Shown: in pieces, positions 11,911 to 24,494 of the stretch
Position numbering within the stretch: the stretch's first letter is position 1
Layout: each line of letters opens with the position of its first letter
DNA from: Turbatrix aceti
Taxonomy: Eukaryota; Nematoda; Chromadorea; Rhabditida; Panagrolaimidae
Direction of reading: 5' to 3'
Length of the DNA stretch: 64,000 nucleotides
NCBI GenBank assembly: GCA_963969345.1
Contig: OZ017768.1
Coordinates: 3,248,718 to 3,312,717, forward strand
The notes under the pieces: model-generated
Seen by the model: the letters and a program-made list of their open reading frames with translations, nothing else
What the model was told of the DNA's origin: nothing
The model's database searches: none
Program-made: the position numbers and the translations under genes

Positions 11911-13143
11911 ATCGCGCCTAAAAAAATCAATTCAATTCATAAACTTCTACCAAAGACACCAGACAGGAAGAACCGAACGAATGAATTGACTCAGTCAGTC
12001 AAGCTAGAAACGAACCGGAAAGCTCGAGAAACATCGCGAAGTTTTGTGTAAACCTCGGCTCTTGGCTAGCCGAGAAGCCAGTCCACCCTCACGATATCCA
12101 CACATATCTCGCACACAGCCAGTCAGCCCAGGAGGGGAAGAAAAACAAAGAAAGTTACAGCTGCTGTCTGCAGGCAAGGAAAGTTGTACGCGAAGAAGAG
12201 ACCCAGCAACGATTTGATCTGGTGTAAAAGACGCAGTGCGTGCGCATTTGTACTCTCGTAACGCCTTTTTCTCCGACGTGCACTTCTTTGTCGCGCTCGC
12301 CTACATCCCCGGCGTTTTTTACGTTTTTGTCTTGTTTTTTCGTCGTTTTCGTTGCCGTTCGTTGGTTATCCGCTTTACCCCGTGTTGTTCACCTTGTACT
12401 CACTGGTTTAGTTATGATCAGTTCATTGCTAGCCTGCTGAAGGAATCCTAAATGTGTCGATTTTATATAATTTTCCTCGTGTTTTTGCGTTCAAGTTTTC
12501 ACTTATTTTTCTTCAGTTTTTTTCTGGATAAAAGTCGAAGTATTTATACTTTTAGACCCTTTTTATGCTAACAAACCCTGTGAAATAAAACTGTACGAAA
12601 AATACCAACAGTAAAATACGATTTTTATAACCTCAAACTTTTTTATATGCGTTTTTCCCCCAGTTTTCCTCCTTTTTGATTGAAAATGCACTTATTTTCG
12701 GAAAATGACCGCTGTCCGTTTAGATGAACGGTTGGGTCATTTTAAGCCCCAACTTCCAATCTGCGTTTTATAACCCTCGGGCACTCAAATGCTCCGGGCG
12801 ATAAAGTGCCTTTCCTTTTATTTGTTTTTGTGCATTACAGTTTAATTTCGGGCAAGTTCCTGTATCTCAAGCTGTTCAGCTTTACGATGAGAAACAAACA
12901 ACTTTTATTATGCTTTAACGCTGATTAATGTGTAATTTCCTTTTCCGATGTTGTTCGTTCATTAGTTCATTAGTGAGTGTTTTCGCGCGGTTAATTACAA
13001 GCAAGATGTGTCTCTTCCGATTGCCATGACATTGTAGCGTGTTTGAAATGACTCTGTCGTGACGTTTGGGAAATTAATCTTATTATGGCGTAATTTTTCC
13101 CATTTCTAGTGCTAAGTCCTCTGACCACTCAAAATCGGCAACA
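11911..13143. other. Intergenic region between unc-45 and rpl-36
   Basis: This region lies between divergently transcribed unc-45 and rpl-36 and should hold both promoters. I see no supported coding exon. A CATTTCTAG acceptor at about 13100-13110, 35 bases before the rpl-36 ATG, is a probable trans-splice or 5'UTR splice site. Confidence 0.6.
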
Positions 13144-13593
13144 ATGGCAGATGTCCAGAGTCCCGCTGTGCAAGGTCTTGCCGTCGGCCTCAAGAAGGGT
13201 CATACCGTGACTCGCATTGCTCTGAAGCCTCGCCAGGCCTCTGTCAAGGGCCGCATCACGAAGAAGACCCGCATCGTCCGCGAGATCGTTCGTGAAGTCA
13301 CCGGCTTCTCTCCCTACGAACGCCGCGTCATGGAATTGCTTCGTATCAGGTTTGTATTTTTTTTCTGTTTTACATTTTTATTTTGTAATACAATGCAGCT
13401 GTGTTCTTTCTTTCTGACTGTCTGTATTTATTGCATCTGTGACTGACTCATCATCAACCACCTGTTTTTTTTCAGCAAAGACAAGAAGGCTCTCAAGTTC
13501 CTCAAGTCTCGTCTCGGACAGCACATCCGTGCCAAGAAGAAGCGCGATGAGATCCAGAACATCATTACCAACCTCCGCAAGCAGCACAAGTAA
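13144..13593 (+). CDS. rpl-36: 60S ribosomal protein L36 (eL36)
   Basis: Structural component of the large cytosolic ribosomal subunit. Exons 13144-13349 and 13476-13593 join in phase (AG|C) to give 107 residues, within the usual eL36 range of about 100-107. The typical eL36 signature is present: [10 protein letters not shown], the basic [25 protein letters not shown] segment and a Lys/Arg-rich C-terminus ([17 protein letters not shown]). Exon codons are strongly biased to C-ending and G-ending forms, as expected for a highly expressed gene. Confidence 0.97.
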
Positions 13594-15942
13594 ATTCTTC
13601 TGTCTGCCGGCGTGGTGTTGTTTTTCTTCGTTTGGTTATTGTTAAGTAAAAAAAAGTTGTTTGTGCTAACTCTCGAAGGAGAGGAGGGCCGACCGTTTAC
13701 AGTCAGCCGTCAACAGAACGGTCAGAGGGTGTGTTAGCCCTCGTGTGGGAGCAGCCATGCCCATTCACGACCTGAATGGGTCGGCCGAGTGATTCACACG
13801 AAGCGCAGAGAGTTTGTTTTTTGTCGAACAACGGCCGCGGCCGATTGGGGGAGTAAGACGTGAAGCTGGGGCGCTGGCCCAGAGGCCAGCCAGCCAGGGC
13901 GGCTAGCAAAGAAGTAGACGACGCTTTTCTGCGCTAATTTATGCGAGGCCGATGGGGAGATGGAATGGGTGGTGGCGGCGGCCTTTTGCCTTTGTGCGGG
14001 GTCCTTATAGTCGTCAGTTTGTCCGACGACGGACAACGCAGCACCAGCAGCCGCGAGCAAGGGGGGGGCGATGGATGGATCGATAACCAACAACCGGCAA
14101 CCAACCCGGCTGCTGTTGTTGTCCGGCATTCAAGCAAATACACGGACAGACAAACAAACGCGCGAGCGAGGGAGGAGGAGGAGAAGGACAGGGCCACTCG
14201 CGCACCAGCCAGCCAGCGCGGTGAGTGAGTGGTCAGAACGTCCGTCCCCGGCCTTGGACGACGACGGCACAGCACAGAAAGTGCGGTCCCCGGGTCCGGG
14301 CCTTGGTAGGGCACGAGCTTGCAAGCAAAATTGTAGTGGTGGTCGGTCGCTCGCGTCTATATCCCCCCTTCTCTCCCGCGACCGACCAACATTGCCTGGG
14401 GCACTCTCACACGACCCGACTCTCTCTTTTCTCTTTCCCTTCTGTCTTGCACACGCGCTTGCTCGGTTGTCCGCTGTCCGCTGCTCGCAGGCAACCATCG
14501 CTAAAATACACAGACAAAGTGTACACGCGGCTCGGACTCGCTTACTGCTCCTGCTACTTGCGTACGTACTATTACGTTAACCGAGACACCAGTAGGAGCG
14601 AAACAGGAACGAGCACCTGACTATCTACGTTGTATCTTCTTTCCCTGTATCCGTGCATCCGCCAACCTATCCGCGATAATGTTAGTGTACGCGCAACATT
14701 CGTGATCGCCTGTTTTGTGAATCGATGCCGTTCCCGCCCGCCTGCCCGCCCGCGCGGTCGATTGTTAATGGTCGTAATTCACGCGTCACCTACAACAACC
14801 CACCTGTCAGATGAAAGGCTCTGCAATGGGTGGGAAGGATCCGACGGGCCCACGGCGGCAGTGGTGACGGTGACGGCGGTCGCCGACGATTGCCGATCGG
14901 GACTGGACTGCGTGCATGTCATCCATCACGCTGCCGCCGCCGCCGCCGCCCGATCCGGTGACGACCAAGACAGGCAACGCAGAATCGGACCGAACCGTTT
15001 GTTCGACCGACTGACTGACTTGTCTTATTGCCTTCCTTCCTTTTTGTCTTGTCCGATGCAATTTATACAAAAAAATCCGTTTATTAATTGTTTTTAACTG
15101 CCGATAACGATTTGTAAATGGTAAAACAGTTTTTTTTCGTGAAAGTATCGTAAATATTATTTGTTACTTCCAAATTTGATTTGTATCGTAAAAATCGTTA
15201 CTCCAAATAACATTTTTTGTGTTCAAGTATCGTAAAAATCGTTACTTCGAATAACATTTGTTTCATTCAAATATCGTAACATTATTCGTTACGTTCGAAT
15301 AACATTTTTTGTCTGTCTACAAATATCGTTACTCCCGAATAACACTTTTTTTTGTTACTCATTACTTTTTACGATCATTGCTGATTTTCATTGATTTCAA
15401 GTTTTTGGGTAATCGTAAACACCGACCGGGTCGTCGTCGTCTTGCTTACGATTGATTCATAACCACATTACGGTGCATTACATGAAATTTTTTCCCCGGT
15501 GCCTTTCACGGCGTTGCACCGGCTTTTTCTCCCCCCCCAAAAAAAACCGATTGACCCTGGCAGAGTCGTTTTTCCATTGTTGCAAGTTAGCTCCTGCTTC
15601 ATTCATCGTCATTGCTGGTGCTGCTGCTTGTATGATGCTGCTGCCATTTTGAGAGGCGCGCTCGCTTTTTTCCGGGTCATTGGCGGGCAGATTGATCCCT
15701 TCTTCGCCGTCGTTTGTACGGGGCTTCGTGTTGGTTTTTCTCGCGGTTTTTAACCACCAAGTGTAATTCATTTGCTTGCAAGAAGCTCATTCTTCGTTGC
15801 AGGACGGACGGCGTTATTACGATCTAAAAGAACTCAGCTTGGCACCAAGGACACCGTTTCGGGTGGCATGTAACGATCTCCTGGCGCTTTTCTCTTCTCT
15901 TCTTTTTTTCTGTGCCTCTTGTGCCACATGCCACATTCGACG
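13594..15942. other. Region between rpl-36 and syndecan
   Basis: This 2.3-kb interval contains no exon I can support. 13.7-14.6 kb is GC-rich with simple sequence, and 15.1-15.4 kb holds imperfect tandem repeats. A GTGAGTGAGT donor-like site at about 14221 could end a non-coding first exon of syndecan, but this is only a guess. Confidence 0.5.
15119..15360. repeat. Imperfect tandem repeats built on ATCGTAA..CGTTAC
   Basis: About five degenerate units of roughly 45 bp carry the shared words AATATCGTAA, TCGTTACT and CGAATAACA, separated by T-runs. Similar words recur near 19.6-19.8 kb. Confidence 0.75.
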
Positions 15943-18196
15943 ATGCGGGAACGATCCCCGCTTCTCAGATTCCTGCTAATTTGCCTCTTTGTGAGTGCCA
16001 CACTTATCCCAGTCATCAGTTCGGTGAGTATATATTTTTTTCGTGTTTGTTATTTTTCTGGGGTAGTTTTTTTTTGTTTTTAGTACGTGCCACAAAACGT
16101 GCGACGCGTGCTGCGCAATAAATGGGCAATAAAAACAAAGTACTTTTTTTTCTTTTTTCTTTTTTTATAAGCCATCAAAAAACGGCGAAAATTGGGCTGA
16201 TTTATGTACGTATAATGGGTGGATGACGTTTGTTTCCGCGAACCAATTGCGATTTGATTTTTTTGTGCGATTCTGCGCAGGAACATTCGCGGTCTTTTGA
16301 TGCGCAAAAATTGTAAACGTAATTGCCCAAGCTGGCCGCCGCCACTGCCTTCGCCGTGGTCGTGGTCGTGGTTGGGGTTTCTGCGAACACTTTACGACCC
16401 ATCATAATTCTGCTTTTACCATCTCTCAGACTCTGATGATGCGCAACAAGTTGTTGGTGCGCAAAGGAACTGACTGACTGCAAGTACCACTTGCCTGGCC
16501 GGACGGGACAACAAAAGACAGACGCTCGTTCGCACGAACGAATCTTCCCTGGGGGTCTGGTCTGTCTGACTGCTCAAGTTGGAGCTTGCTGGGTAGAAAA
16601 CTAAACTGCAACCGCGACAAGCCTTTATTTACTTCCGATAGGCAACAAGCAGCCAAAACGACCCCAGGGCAGTTCAGCTAGCTAGCTGGCTGGCGGATGC
16701 ATCAAGGGGGCAATTTCCGGCTTTAACTGTGACAAACGACAATCCATTATGCGGATGATCCCTTCTCGCAAATCGAACACGAACGTTCGACACGCTGATG
16801 ATTGATCGATTACTATTTTTTCTCTTTTTTCAGCAACAACAGAGGTCATCCGGTGTTGCAAGGTCACCGGACACCGAGTTCGAGGGTTCCGGAAATCCGC
16901 TTAATCCCGACGACGAAGATGGCGATGTCATCGAGGGCTCCGCCGACGAGGTCGAGGGCTCCGGGCTGCCGCCTGTCGTGACGTCGACCGCTTCGGGTAA
17001 GCCGTCGTCGGCGGCGACGTCTACTTCGACATCAACCTCTTCTACGACCACCGGTGGCACCAGACCGTCGGCTACGAACGCCACGAAGCAAATCATCGTC
17101 ACAGCTACTTCCACGACGCCCAAATCGACGACTACAGAACAGGTTTGTCATTTTCGTTCCGAGACAACGTAGAATACTGTTTTTGGTTATTTTTCGTTTC
17201 GGGACAACGAATAATTCTGTTTTTGGTCATTTTCGTTCCGGGACAACTTATAATTCTGTTGTGTTATTTTCGTTTCGGGACAACACAAAATTTTTGTGTT
17301 TGGTCATTTTCGCTGTGGGAAAGCACTAAATTTTGTTTTCGCCGCTTTTTGCCCTTTTGGAAGCGTAATTAGGCACTCTGAGCAATTTGTTGTTCACTGG
17401 AACGCAGATGAGCAGTGTTCCCTTAGTCACAGCTCGTTTATCGAAAATACGACCGACCATGGTCGCAGAGCGCAGCTTAGTGCCAACATTAGCGCGTACA
17501 GGCATGGAATGGCCTTCTTTTGTTCCAAACCAGGCATCCGCATCCGGGTGTTTCGGAGAAAACGAAAAATGGTGAAACATGACAGCACTGTAAATGGGGC
17601 TATTCATCGTGGCGATAAATGACTGACTGCAACAACCCCTGCCTTTTTTCCAGCGAAAGCAGACCGTAGCCGTCGACGAAGGCCGGGAACTCGTCTTCGG
17701 CAACGCTGAGGACGACGAGGAGGAAGACGACGACGATGAGGACGACTACGATGACGACGACGAAGAGGATGAAGACGACGACGACGCTGCCCCGACCCCG
17801 CCATTCAATATCCGGGAACAGCCGCTGCCGACGGCGACGATGCCACCGCTCGAGCCAGAAACAACGACCACGACGACGACGACCTCGAAGGCCACAGCGC
17901 CTCCCGTCTTCAGTACCAGGCGTCCGGCGATGACCGCGCCGCCGCCATTTGTGCCATCGGTCAACGACGAAGATTCCGCGGGTGATCCGTTCCAGTTTAT
18001 GCTGAAACCCGGCGTTCTGGCCGCCATCACCGGTGGTGCCGTCGTTGGCGTACTCCTTGCCATCCTGCTTGTCATGTTCATCGTCTACCGGATACGGAAG
18101 AAGGACGAGGGCTCGTACAGCGTCGATGAAAACAACGCAACGCCTCACTACTCGTACGCGTACCAAAAAGCAGCTACCAAGGAGTTCTACGCGTAA
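15943..18196 (+). CDS. sdn-1: Syndecan heparan sulfate proteoglycan core
   Basis: Single-pass cell-surface proteoglycan core protein acting in adhesion, axon guidance and growth-factor presentation. Exons 15943-16023, 16834-17142 and 17654-18196 are all phase 0 and give 310 residues. Exon 1 encodes a clean signal peptide ([16 protein letters not shown]...SS). Exon 2 has acidic Ser-Gly glycosaminoglycan attachment sites ([23 protein letters not shown]) followed by a Ser/Thr stalk. Exon 3 begins with a long Asp/Glu tract, then Pro/Thr, a transmembrane segment (about 18025-18088) and a short cytoplasmic tail. The tail starts with [12 protein letters not shown] (C1 region) and ends in KEFYA, the conserved PDZ-binding C2 motif of all syndecans. 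The Asp/Glu tract of about 30 residues is longer than I would expect. Confidence 0.95.
17148..17340 (+). repeat. About five tandem 40-bp units in syndecan intron 2
   Basis: The unit has the form CATTTTCGTTCCGGGACAAC followed by an A/T-rich stretch and TGTTTTTGGT. Copies alternate between TTCGTTCC and TTCGTTTC spellings, and the last is more degenerate. Confidence 0.85.
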
Positions 18197-18632
18197 GAGT
18201 TCTGCGATGTAGGCAATTCAACTTCTCGGAACACCGGTCATACTTTATACTTTTTTTTTACCTTTATTTTGAATTTTCCTCCGAGGTATCACTCACCTCG
18301 TCGGGGGGATCTAGCTGAGCCACGCCACCCAGAGTGCACATGTTCGATTCACTCTGGCGAACGTTCAGTCCAGTCCGTTCTCGTTTTCAATACTATTTTT
18401 GTTATGTTGACTACTTTTTTGTTTACCCATTCATCCCACCCACCTTGCAACTCTTTCCCTAAAAGTCTTCTCCAATTTTACAGCCAGCTACGCGCGCTAT
18501 GTATAGTAAATTTTGCCAAAACATCCAATGATGAAAAATGGATCAAAAATAATAAACAAACAAACACATTCGTGGGAAAATAGGGGAAAGGAAAAACGGA
18601 CGGTGCCGTGGCACCCATAACACATGCATAAG

Positions 18633-20883
18633 TTACACCTTGTTCTTGAGAAACTGCAGCAGCAGTGGATCCAGCTGCCAGAGGTCGAAGAAGTGCACCT
18701 CGTGGTGGCTTTCTACGAATTTCAGAGCGGTGTCCTGAAAGCAAACAAGTCTAGGGGTGTTTTTTTTTGCAGACAACCAAAAACGGAAGTTCTCAGGGGC
18801 TCAAAAAACGAAAAAAAAGGGTTTTTGAAAGGGAAACTCACAAAAATAGGCGACAACAGAAGAATAATATTTCCCAGACGCTCGGCTGGGGATTCACTAC
18901 CACTGAGCGAGTCGTGGAGCTCCCGGCAAATCCGATCCAGCGTGCGTTTCATGACTGGGCGCCCTTCGTCGGAGATGTCGCACATTGCTGAAAAAAAATA
19001 AAATAAAAAAAATTTAGGCCAACAAAAAAAATTTTTAAGTCAAAAAACCATCGTCAAAATTTTTTAGGCCAAAAAAATTGAAAGCTGAAAAAACTGTCGT
19101 CAAAAAATTTTAGGCCAACAATAATAAAAAAAAACTTACTGCCTTGAAAAGAAACGAAAGCCTTGAGAGCGACAAATTCATCAAAAGTCATTGCCATCCG
19201 AATCATTGGCTCCAAAATTATATTAGTCAGGTACTGAAGTAGAGGCCAGTAGATGCGCTTCTTGCTCTCGTGACTGATCTCGCGTTCATCCTCCCAGCCA
19301 TCGTTGCACTCTTCTCGACGACTCACGTAGCCGCCGTTCTGCATGACAAATTTGTCGGTCTCGCCGATCTGCAGCGTGATATAACAGGGATCGAGTACTG
19401 TGTGGTACAATACGCACTTTCGCAGCAAAGCAATCTGGTCATTCATGCTGAGCAGCGAGTAATCCGGCCACGCACGAAGCCATTCGTGAATCAGCAGAAT
19501 GTGGGTACGAATTGAATTTCGGAATTTTCGGAAACATAGGGGCTTGATGTCTTTGTTTGTAAAAGCCTGAAAATGGGGGAATGCAATGTATCGTAATGAC
19601 CGTAAATTGGTACGTGCAAGAATCAAAAGTTTCGTGCAAAGACCAGAAAATACGATCCGAATTTATCGTAATTATTATCATACAAACTTTCGTGTTAGGA
19701 TCCAAAATACGGTTACTTTTTCGTAACTAAAGTTTCGCGTCAGGACCCGAAACTTACAATACTACGCTCCCTTATCATTTCGTGTAAAGACCAGATAAAA
19801 CGCAGACAATCACATTTTTGATTATGGTCCCATTCTTTTGAGCCCAAAAAACTTCCCCTGCAGCGTTATCTGTTTTTTGTTTATGACCCGGGAAAACACA
19901 CCGTTCGTAGTGCGCTTGCACCGTATTTTCGTTCTTTGACCTGATAAAATTGCATCATTTTTAACGATTTTCAGGCGGTAAAACTTCCTTTTAGCCTTCT
20001 CAAGTAATAAAAATAAATTATAATCAATTAAAAAAAATTCGAAACGGAAGTTCCCACATTCCCACATTTTTTTACGCGACAACAATTTCTGGACTGGATG
20101 TTTGATTTTGATTTTTGGCGGTCAAAAAAAAAGGTAAATGCGGTGTGTACCGGGAGCCCCAGTGATCGATTCATTGCAAAATTTTTCATTTGCGCGCCAG
20201 ACAAATGACATACACAATCTTTGCTGACGCCGAGTAGACTTCCGACAGGTCGCTCACAGAACATAATTCTTCTCCGCTCGGTGATGCGCATTTCTTCGTC
20301 GATAAGGAGGCGCAGCGTCGACGCTGTCGGCGTCGACGGCATGGGAGTCGGTGGCGTCGGGAGGGGAGGGGGTATGATGGGGGACGGTCGATCCAGTTCG
20401 TCTTCTGAAATCACGGATTCCGTGTTCGACAGAGATTCGACGGAGAGTGGAGCCGAGGCGAATCTCTTATTTCTCTTTAACCCGGATTTTGTGCAGTACG
20501 CGCGGGGTTCGGGACCGTCTTTTTTGGGTTGAACGGCTGAAATGGGCAAAATAGGTAAATTTTGGGGTGTGGAAATTTGTAATTTTGTGATGGAACTTAC
20601 CTGACACCTGCATGCCCATCTGAATGCATTTCGCGAACCTGCAGCACCTACAGTGCTTGGAATTTTTGTAGAAGATCGGGCACAACCCCGAACCTGCTGT
20701 TCCGAGACAGCGAAAAGTCTTGCCCAGCGAAACGGTTCGCCGGAAGAAGGCAGCGCACGCAGAACAGCTTTGCGCGTCAAAGTGAAAGCCGGTCGCGTGC
20801 GCCGAGCAGATCTTACACTGATACTGCTCCATCGACTGACGCGGATTCTTTCGGATGCTGGAGAGAGAATCTGCGTGTAACAT
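18633..20883 (-). CDS. Nuclear hormone receptor, nematode supplementary type
   Basis: Ligand-regulated transcription factor of the nuclear receptor superfamily. Minus-strand exons: 20883-20601, 20536-20151, 19566-19140, 18987-18842 and 18734-18633, about 447 residues. Finger 1 of the DNA-binding domain is CKIC-x13-CSAC, with the nematode-type P-box CSACAAFFRR. Finger 2 has C-x8-C-x9-C-x2-C, with a longer first spacing than the usual five. A Pro-rich hinge follows (IIPPPLPTPPTPMP). The ligand-binding domain runs from about WLRAWPDYSLLSMNDQIALLRK, the helix 3-5 signature, to an AF-2-like end (HFFDLWQLDPLLLQFLKNKV). The start codon could also be 20928 or 20832. The donor ending exon 2 (GTACAC at 20150) is weak and chosen for phase, so that junction is least certain. 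Confidence 0.85.
19567..20150 (-). other. NHR intron 2 with degenerate repeats
   Basis: No coding exon is supported inside this intron. It carries several degenerate copies of a word like TTTCGTGTAAAGACCAGAAAA (forms at about 19633, 19690, 19733 and 19780). Words such as ATCGTAATTATT resemble the 15.1-15.4 kb repeats. Confidence 0.5.
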
Positions 20884-21326
20884 ACGCAAAGTCACGGTCA
20901 CGACGACGTTCGACGAGCCGAGCAACACGTAGTAGTGGCGCGCACAGGTGACGACAACCGCTATCGACCCACCCGTTGTCGTGGCGTGATAAGAAGAATT
21001 ACCCGGGGCCCCTTTCGTGCACGATGCTATTTCTGCTGCTGCGAACGACCTTCCACTGCGCCTTCGGGCTCCTTTCCCGTGGCTGACTGTGGTTCAAGCG
21101 TCAAAACTATATTATGATGCCTTTATAATAGACAAAACAAGAGATAATAGAAAAAAACGCAAAAACAATCCAACATCCAACAATCAAACGAACACCTGCT
21201 TGCTCGTCACAAAAGAAGGAAAATACGAGGAAAAGCCAGCTAGTTGATCCGGCAGACTATGCCACGCTTACCTTCAGCGGTCAAAGACACACACAGGGAT
21301 CATCGTGGTGGGGTGGTAGGTAACGA

Positions 21327-21542
<216 letters not shown>

Positions 21543-21966
21543 CTACCTAAAAATGAACAAAATTAAGCTAAATTGTTGTAACAAATCCAATATATAAAAA
21601 CTGATCAAAAAACAGCCATGCGAGTGTTCAAAAGCGATACAAGACGGTCAAACGGGTCGAAAACTACTCAACAAACATGATGAAAGCTAAATTACAAAAA
21701 TTTGGAACAAAAATACCTCAAAATAAGGCAGAACAAAGAAAAAACGACGAAAAAGACGCAGACTAACGCAAAAGTAGGAAAAAGCATCCAACGCACAAAA
21801 AGCGTTGGCAAAATGTGTCTGTGACGAGCGCGTGCGCATTTCGCGTAAAAATCAAAGGAATCTTTTCAAGACGCGGGAAACTGGGAACTCGGTTGTTTGG
21901 TTACTTGTTTACTTGTGAATCTCGTGTCTTGTCTCTGGTTATCAGTTTTACCGGTTGTTTTTCGTC

Positions 21967-23305
21967 ATGACCACGGAGAGCAGCATCCCTGCCGCCGACG
22001 CTGCCAAGAAGATTGAAGTCATGAAAAAGATGCTCGTTACGATGCAATCCTGGTTCGACAATGGCAGCTCGTCGATCACGCTTTCCGACGTCGTTGGTGA
22101 GTTCGGACTCAATCCTCAGATTGCTGCGAAGTGAGTTTTATGATTTTATGTGCTTGACTGATGGGATCGATTTTTTTTCAGGCTACTCAACTGTTTTTAC
22201 GAGACCCGGCGAAAGGGTTACGATCTTCATCGGGGGTTCATCGTCGTTCCCGACGGCATCCAGAATGCTGACGAAGTGCCGTGCGGACACGTGATGCGGG
22301 AAAGTCGAATGCTGGAAGAGGAAGGAAAGGGAACGGTTTTTGTCGAGAAAAGGCTGTTTTCTGTACACGTTTCTGCACTGGACGTGAGTTTTTTGTTGTT
22401 TTTTTTTTATGATGAATTTTTATTTGTTTGTTTTTCAGGATGACGATCTCCTGCCTTCAGCGGCCTTCCGAGGCAGTACGAATGCTGACCTCGACGACAT
22501 GCCGGTCGAGGAAAAATTCTTGGTCGTGGATTCCAGGGAAAAAGACTCGCTTTCCAAGGAAGCTCAGAAGCGGAAAGACGAAAATCCCGTCAACAAAATG
22601 TTCGAGGCCGCGTGCAACCGGGAAAAGTTTGCGTCCCCCAAGGGCAAGAAAAATGTCGAGCCGGTTCGGCCGGCTGAAGAATTTTTCACGCCTTCTCCTT
22701 CCAAGTTGGTTTTTACCCCACTTTTATATTTTATTTAGGCAAATTTTTTTTACAGAAAGAAAAAGCCCACCGATACGTCCCCAGCAGCCGGGGCTTCGTC
22801 GTCCAACGCTCCGAACACCCACAAGGGCCGCAACCTGATCAGAGAGCTGAAAGACTCCATGGCCGACGTTTTCACCGTTGAAAACGAGAACGAGAACCAA
22901 AACGAGCCCGGTAACGCCGGTGCCGTTAATGTTAACGACGACGCTGCTCCTGAACCCCAGCCACCTGCACCAGCAAGGCGGACGTCGCCTCGGAAGAAGC
23001 AGAGACAACCGTCGCCTGAATTTATGGATACCAACGACGAGGAAAACGATGACCAGGCCCCGAAGGAAAAGACGGTTACGGTGACTCGCATGGAAAACGT
23101 CACCGAAACATACCTCGATGAAGACGGCATGATGGAGACCCGCGTCACCCGAAAACCCGTGGCGCACAAGGAAGTTGTGGTTGAGCCGCCTCCTGCGAAG
23201 AAGGCCAAGACCACCGGAACGACGGGCAAAGCCGCGAAGGGCAAAGCGAAGGAGGCCGGCAAAAATCAGGCAAGCATCACTTCCTTCTTCAAAAAGAAGG
23301 CTTAA
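21967..23305 (+). CDS. DNA polymerase delta subunit 3-like (POLD3/Cdc27)
   Basis: Probable accessory subunit of replicative DNA polymerase delta. Exons 21967-22130, 22182-22383, 22439-22704 and 22756-23305 join in phase to give 393 residues. The N-terminal 150 residues form the expected winged-helix-like part (KMLVTMQSWFDN, LNCFYETRRKGYD, GHVMRESRM, RLFSVHVSALD). The remainder is long, charged and disordered with Lys/Glu/Pro-rich stretches. The protein ends in QASITSFFKKKA, a canonical PCNA-interacting peptide (QxxI/LxxFF) at the extreme C-terminus, as in POLD3. The N-terminal assignment rests on layout and general resemblance; the PIP box is directly visible. The donor of exon 3 (GTTGGT) is weak. 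Confidence 0.75.
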
Positions 23306-23472
23306 TCTCATTTTTACGGTCATTGTTTTTTTTGCAACATGTTACATAAACATTTGTATTACTGATGAGGAGATTTTTGAATTTAAAATGAGTTTGTGAA
23401 AACTTTTGTTGTTTAGCTACGTCCAAAGTTTTATTTATTTCCAACTGAAAAAATCTTAAAAAATACATTTCT

Positions 23473-24203
23473 ACCGTAGTCGTTTAATTCGATCCAGTTT
23501 GGTTCAGTTTGCGAGAAGTTGTAGAAATAACTGCGACTTTGATTTTGTAACCGGCAGGAATCATGCACTCCGGTAGACGGTAAAACTTGAAGAGCTGTCG
23601 TCGCCACATTCTGGTGATTACGAATGGAAGATAGAGACAGGCAATGTACAGATCTTCGCAGAGATCGGTAATGTCGATGAACAAGAGTTTCACAAACCGG
23701 TGTTTATTTGCAATTGTGAATCCGAAAAAATGAAATACTGACATGATTGCAAAAATCAGGGTGAGACAGGTAGACTGAATCAGCAGATGGAATTCCACTT
23801 TCTTCTGTTTTTCCGATACGTTCAATTTGCCTCGACTTGCCAGTCCCGCCGACAGAGAGCATCCAGCGGCCAGCGAAGAGGCGATGAGGCTCGATGCTAT
23901 GGCAGAGTAGTTGTAGTAGACATTTGACTCCATGAAGTCCCGTATTCCACAGGGCATGAGCATCCAGTAGCATTTCCAGTACTTGAAAATTGGCGCATAG
24001 AGCAAAAAGGGGTATACGATCATGAAAATTAGGTAAACGGAAGCTGTTTTCCTGTTCCATAAAATGTCCAATTTGTTCCACAAAATAATCGCTGAAAATC
24101 TGTTGAATGCCAAAGACAGATTCCAAATATGAAAAAAACACAGGATAGTGCCATTGGCCTATGGCCGCTCCCTGACTGACAATGTTGCTTGAAAAATATT
24201 GCG
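23473..24203. repeat. Inverted duplication arm, left
   Basis: The reverse complement of this 731-bp arm matches 24768-25499 closely, from the shared ACGCAATATTTTTC edge to a few bases past the stop codon (CTACGGTAGA). The arms are separated by about 560 bp. Confidence 0.93.
23484..24203 (-). pseudogene. Truncated copy of the 24495 chemoreceptor
   Basis: This is the 3' three-quarters of the neighbouring receptor gene in inverted orientation. The last 209 codons (23484-24113) are open and differ from the intact gene at only a few residues (for example MLMPCG for MLVPCG, KKVEFH for KNVEFH). Homology stops abruptly at 24203, so the first transmembrane segments are missing. A T-run at about 24132-24138 has seven T on the coding strand where the intact gene has six, shifting the frame upstream of that point. 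The high identity implies a recent duplication. Confidence 0.9.
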
Positions 24204-24494
24204 TGTAAAAGTCGATCCACGTAGGCGTCTATGTCTTCCGTTTTGCACCACGTAAAATTAAATACGTTGTTTACGAAGTGCAGAACGAGTAAATCAAATA
24301 AACAGAAGTAAAAAAATGAGTTTGAAAATAAATTTAATTTATTGCTACCAGATTTAATTTACGCGAGACGTAGCGAAAGCTGATTAACCTTTTTAAAAGG
24401 TTCTTGGCTACCTGTCGCGTGCATTAACTTTCATTTTCCCGTCTACACCGTAACCGACATCAGCGGCAACCTTTCCACCTCCAATCCCGAAATC

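Noticed and set aside
13704..14620. Multiple overlapping ORFs in a GC-rich stretch
   Set aside because: They are open in several frames on both strands at once with simple sequence, which indicates composition rather than coding.
17600..18166. 188-aa minus-strand ORF opposite syndecan exon 3
   Set aside because: Antisense shadow of the acidic and Thr-rich syndecan frame.
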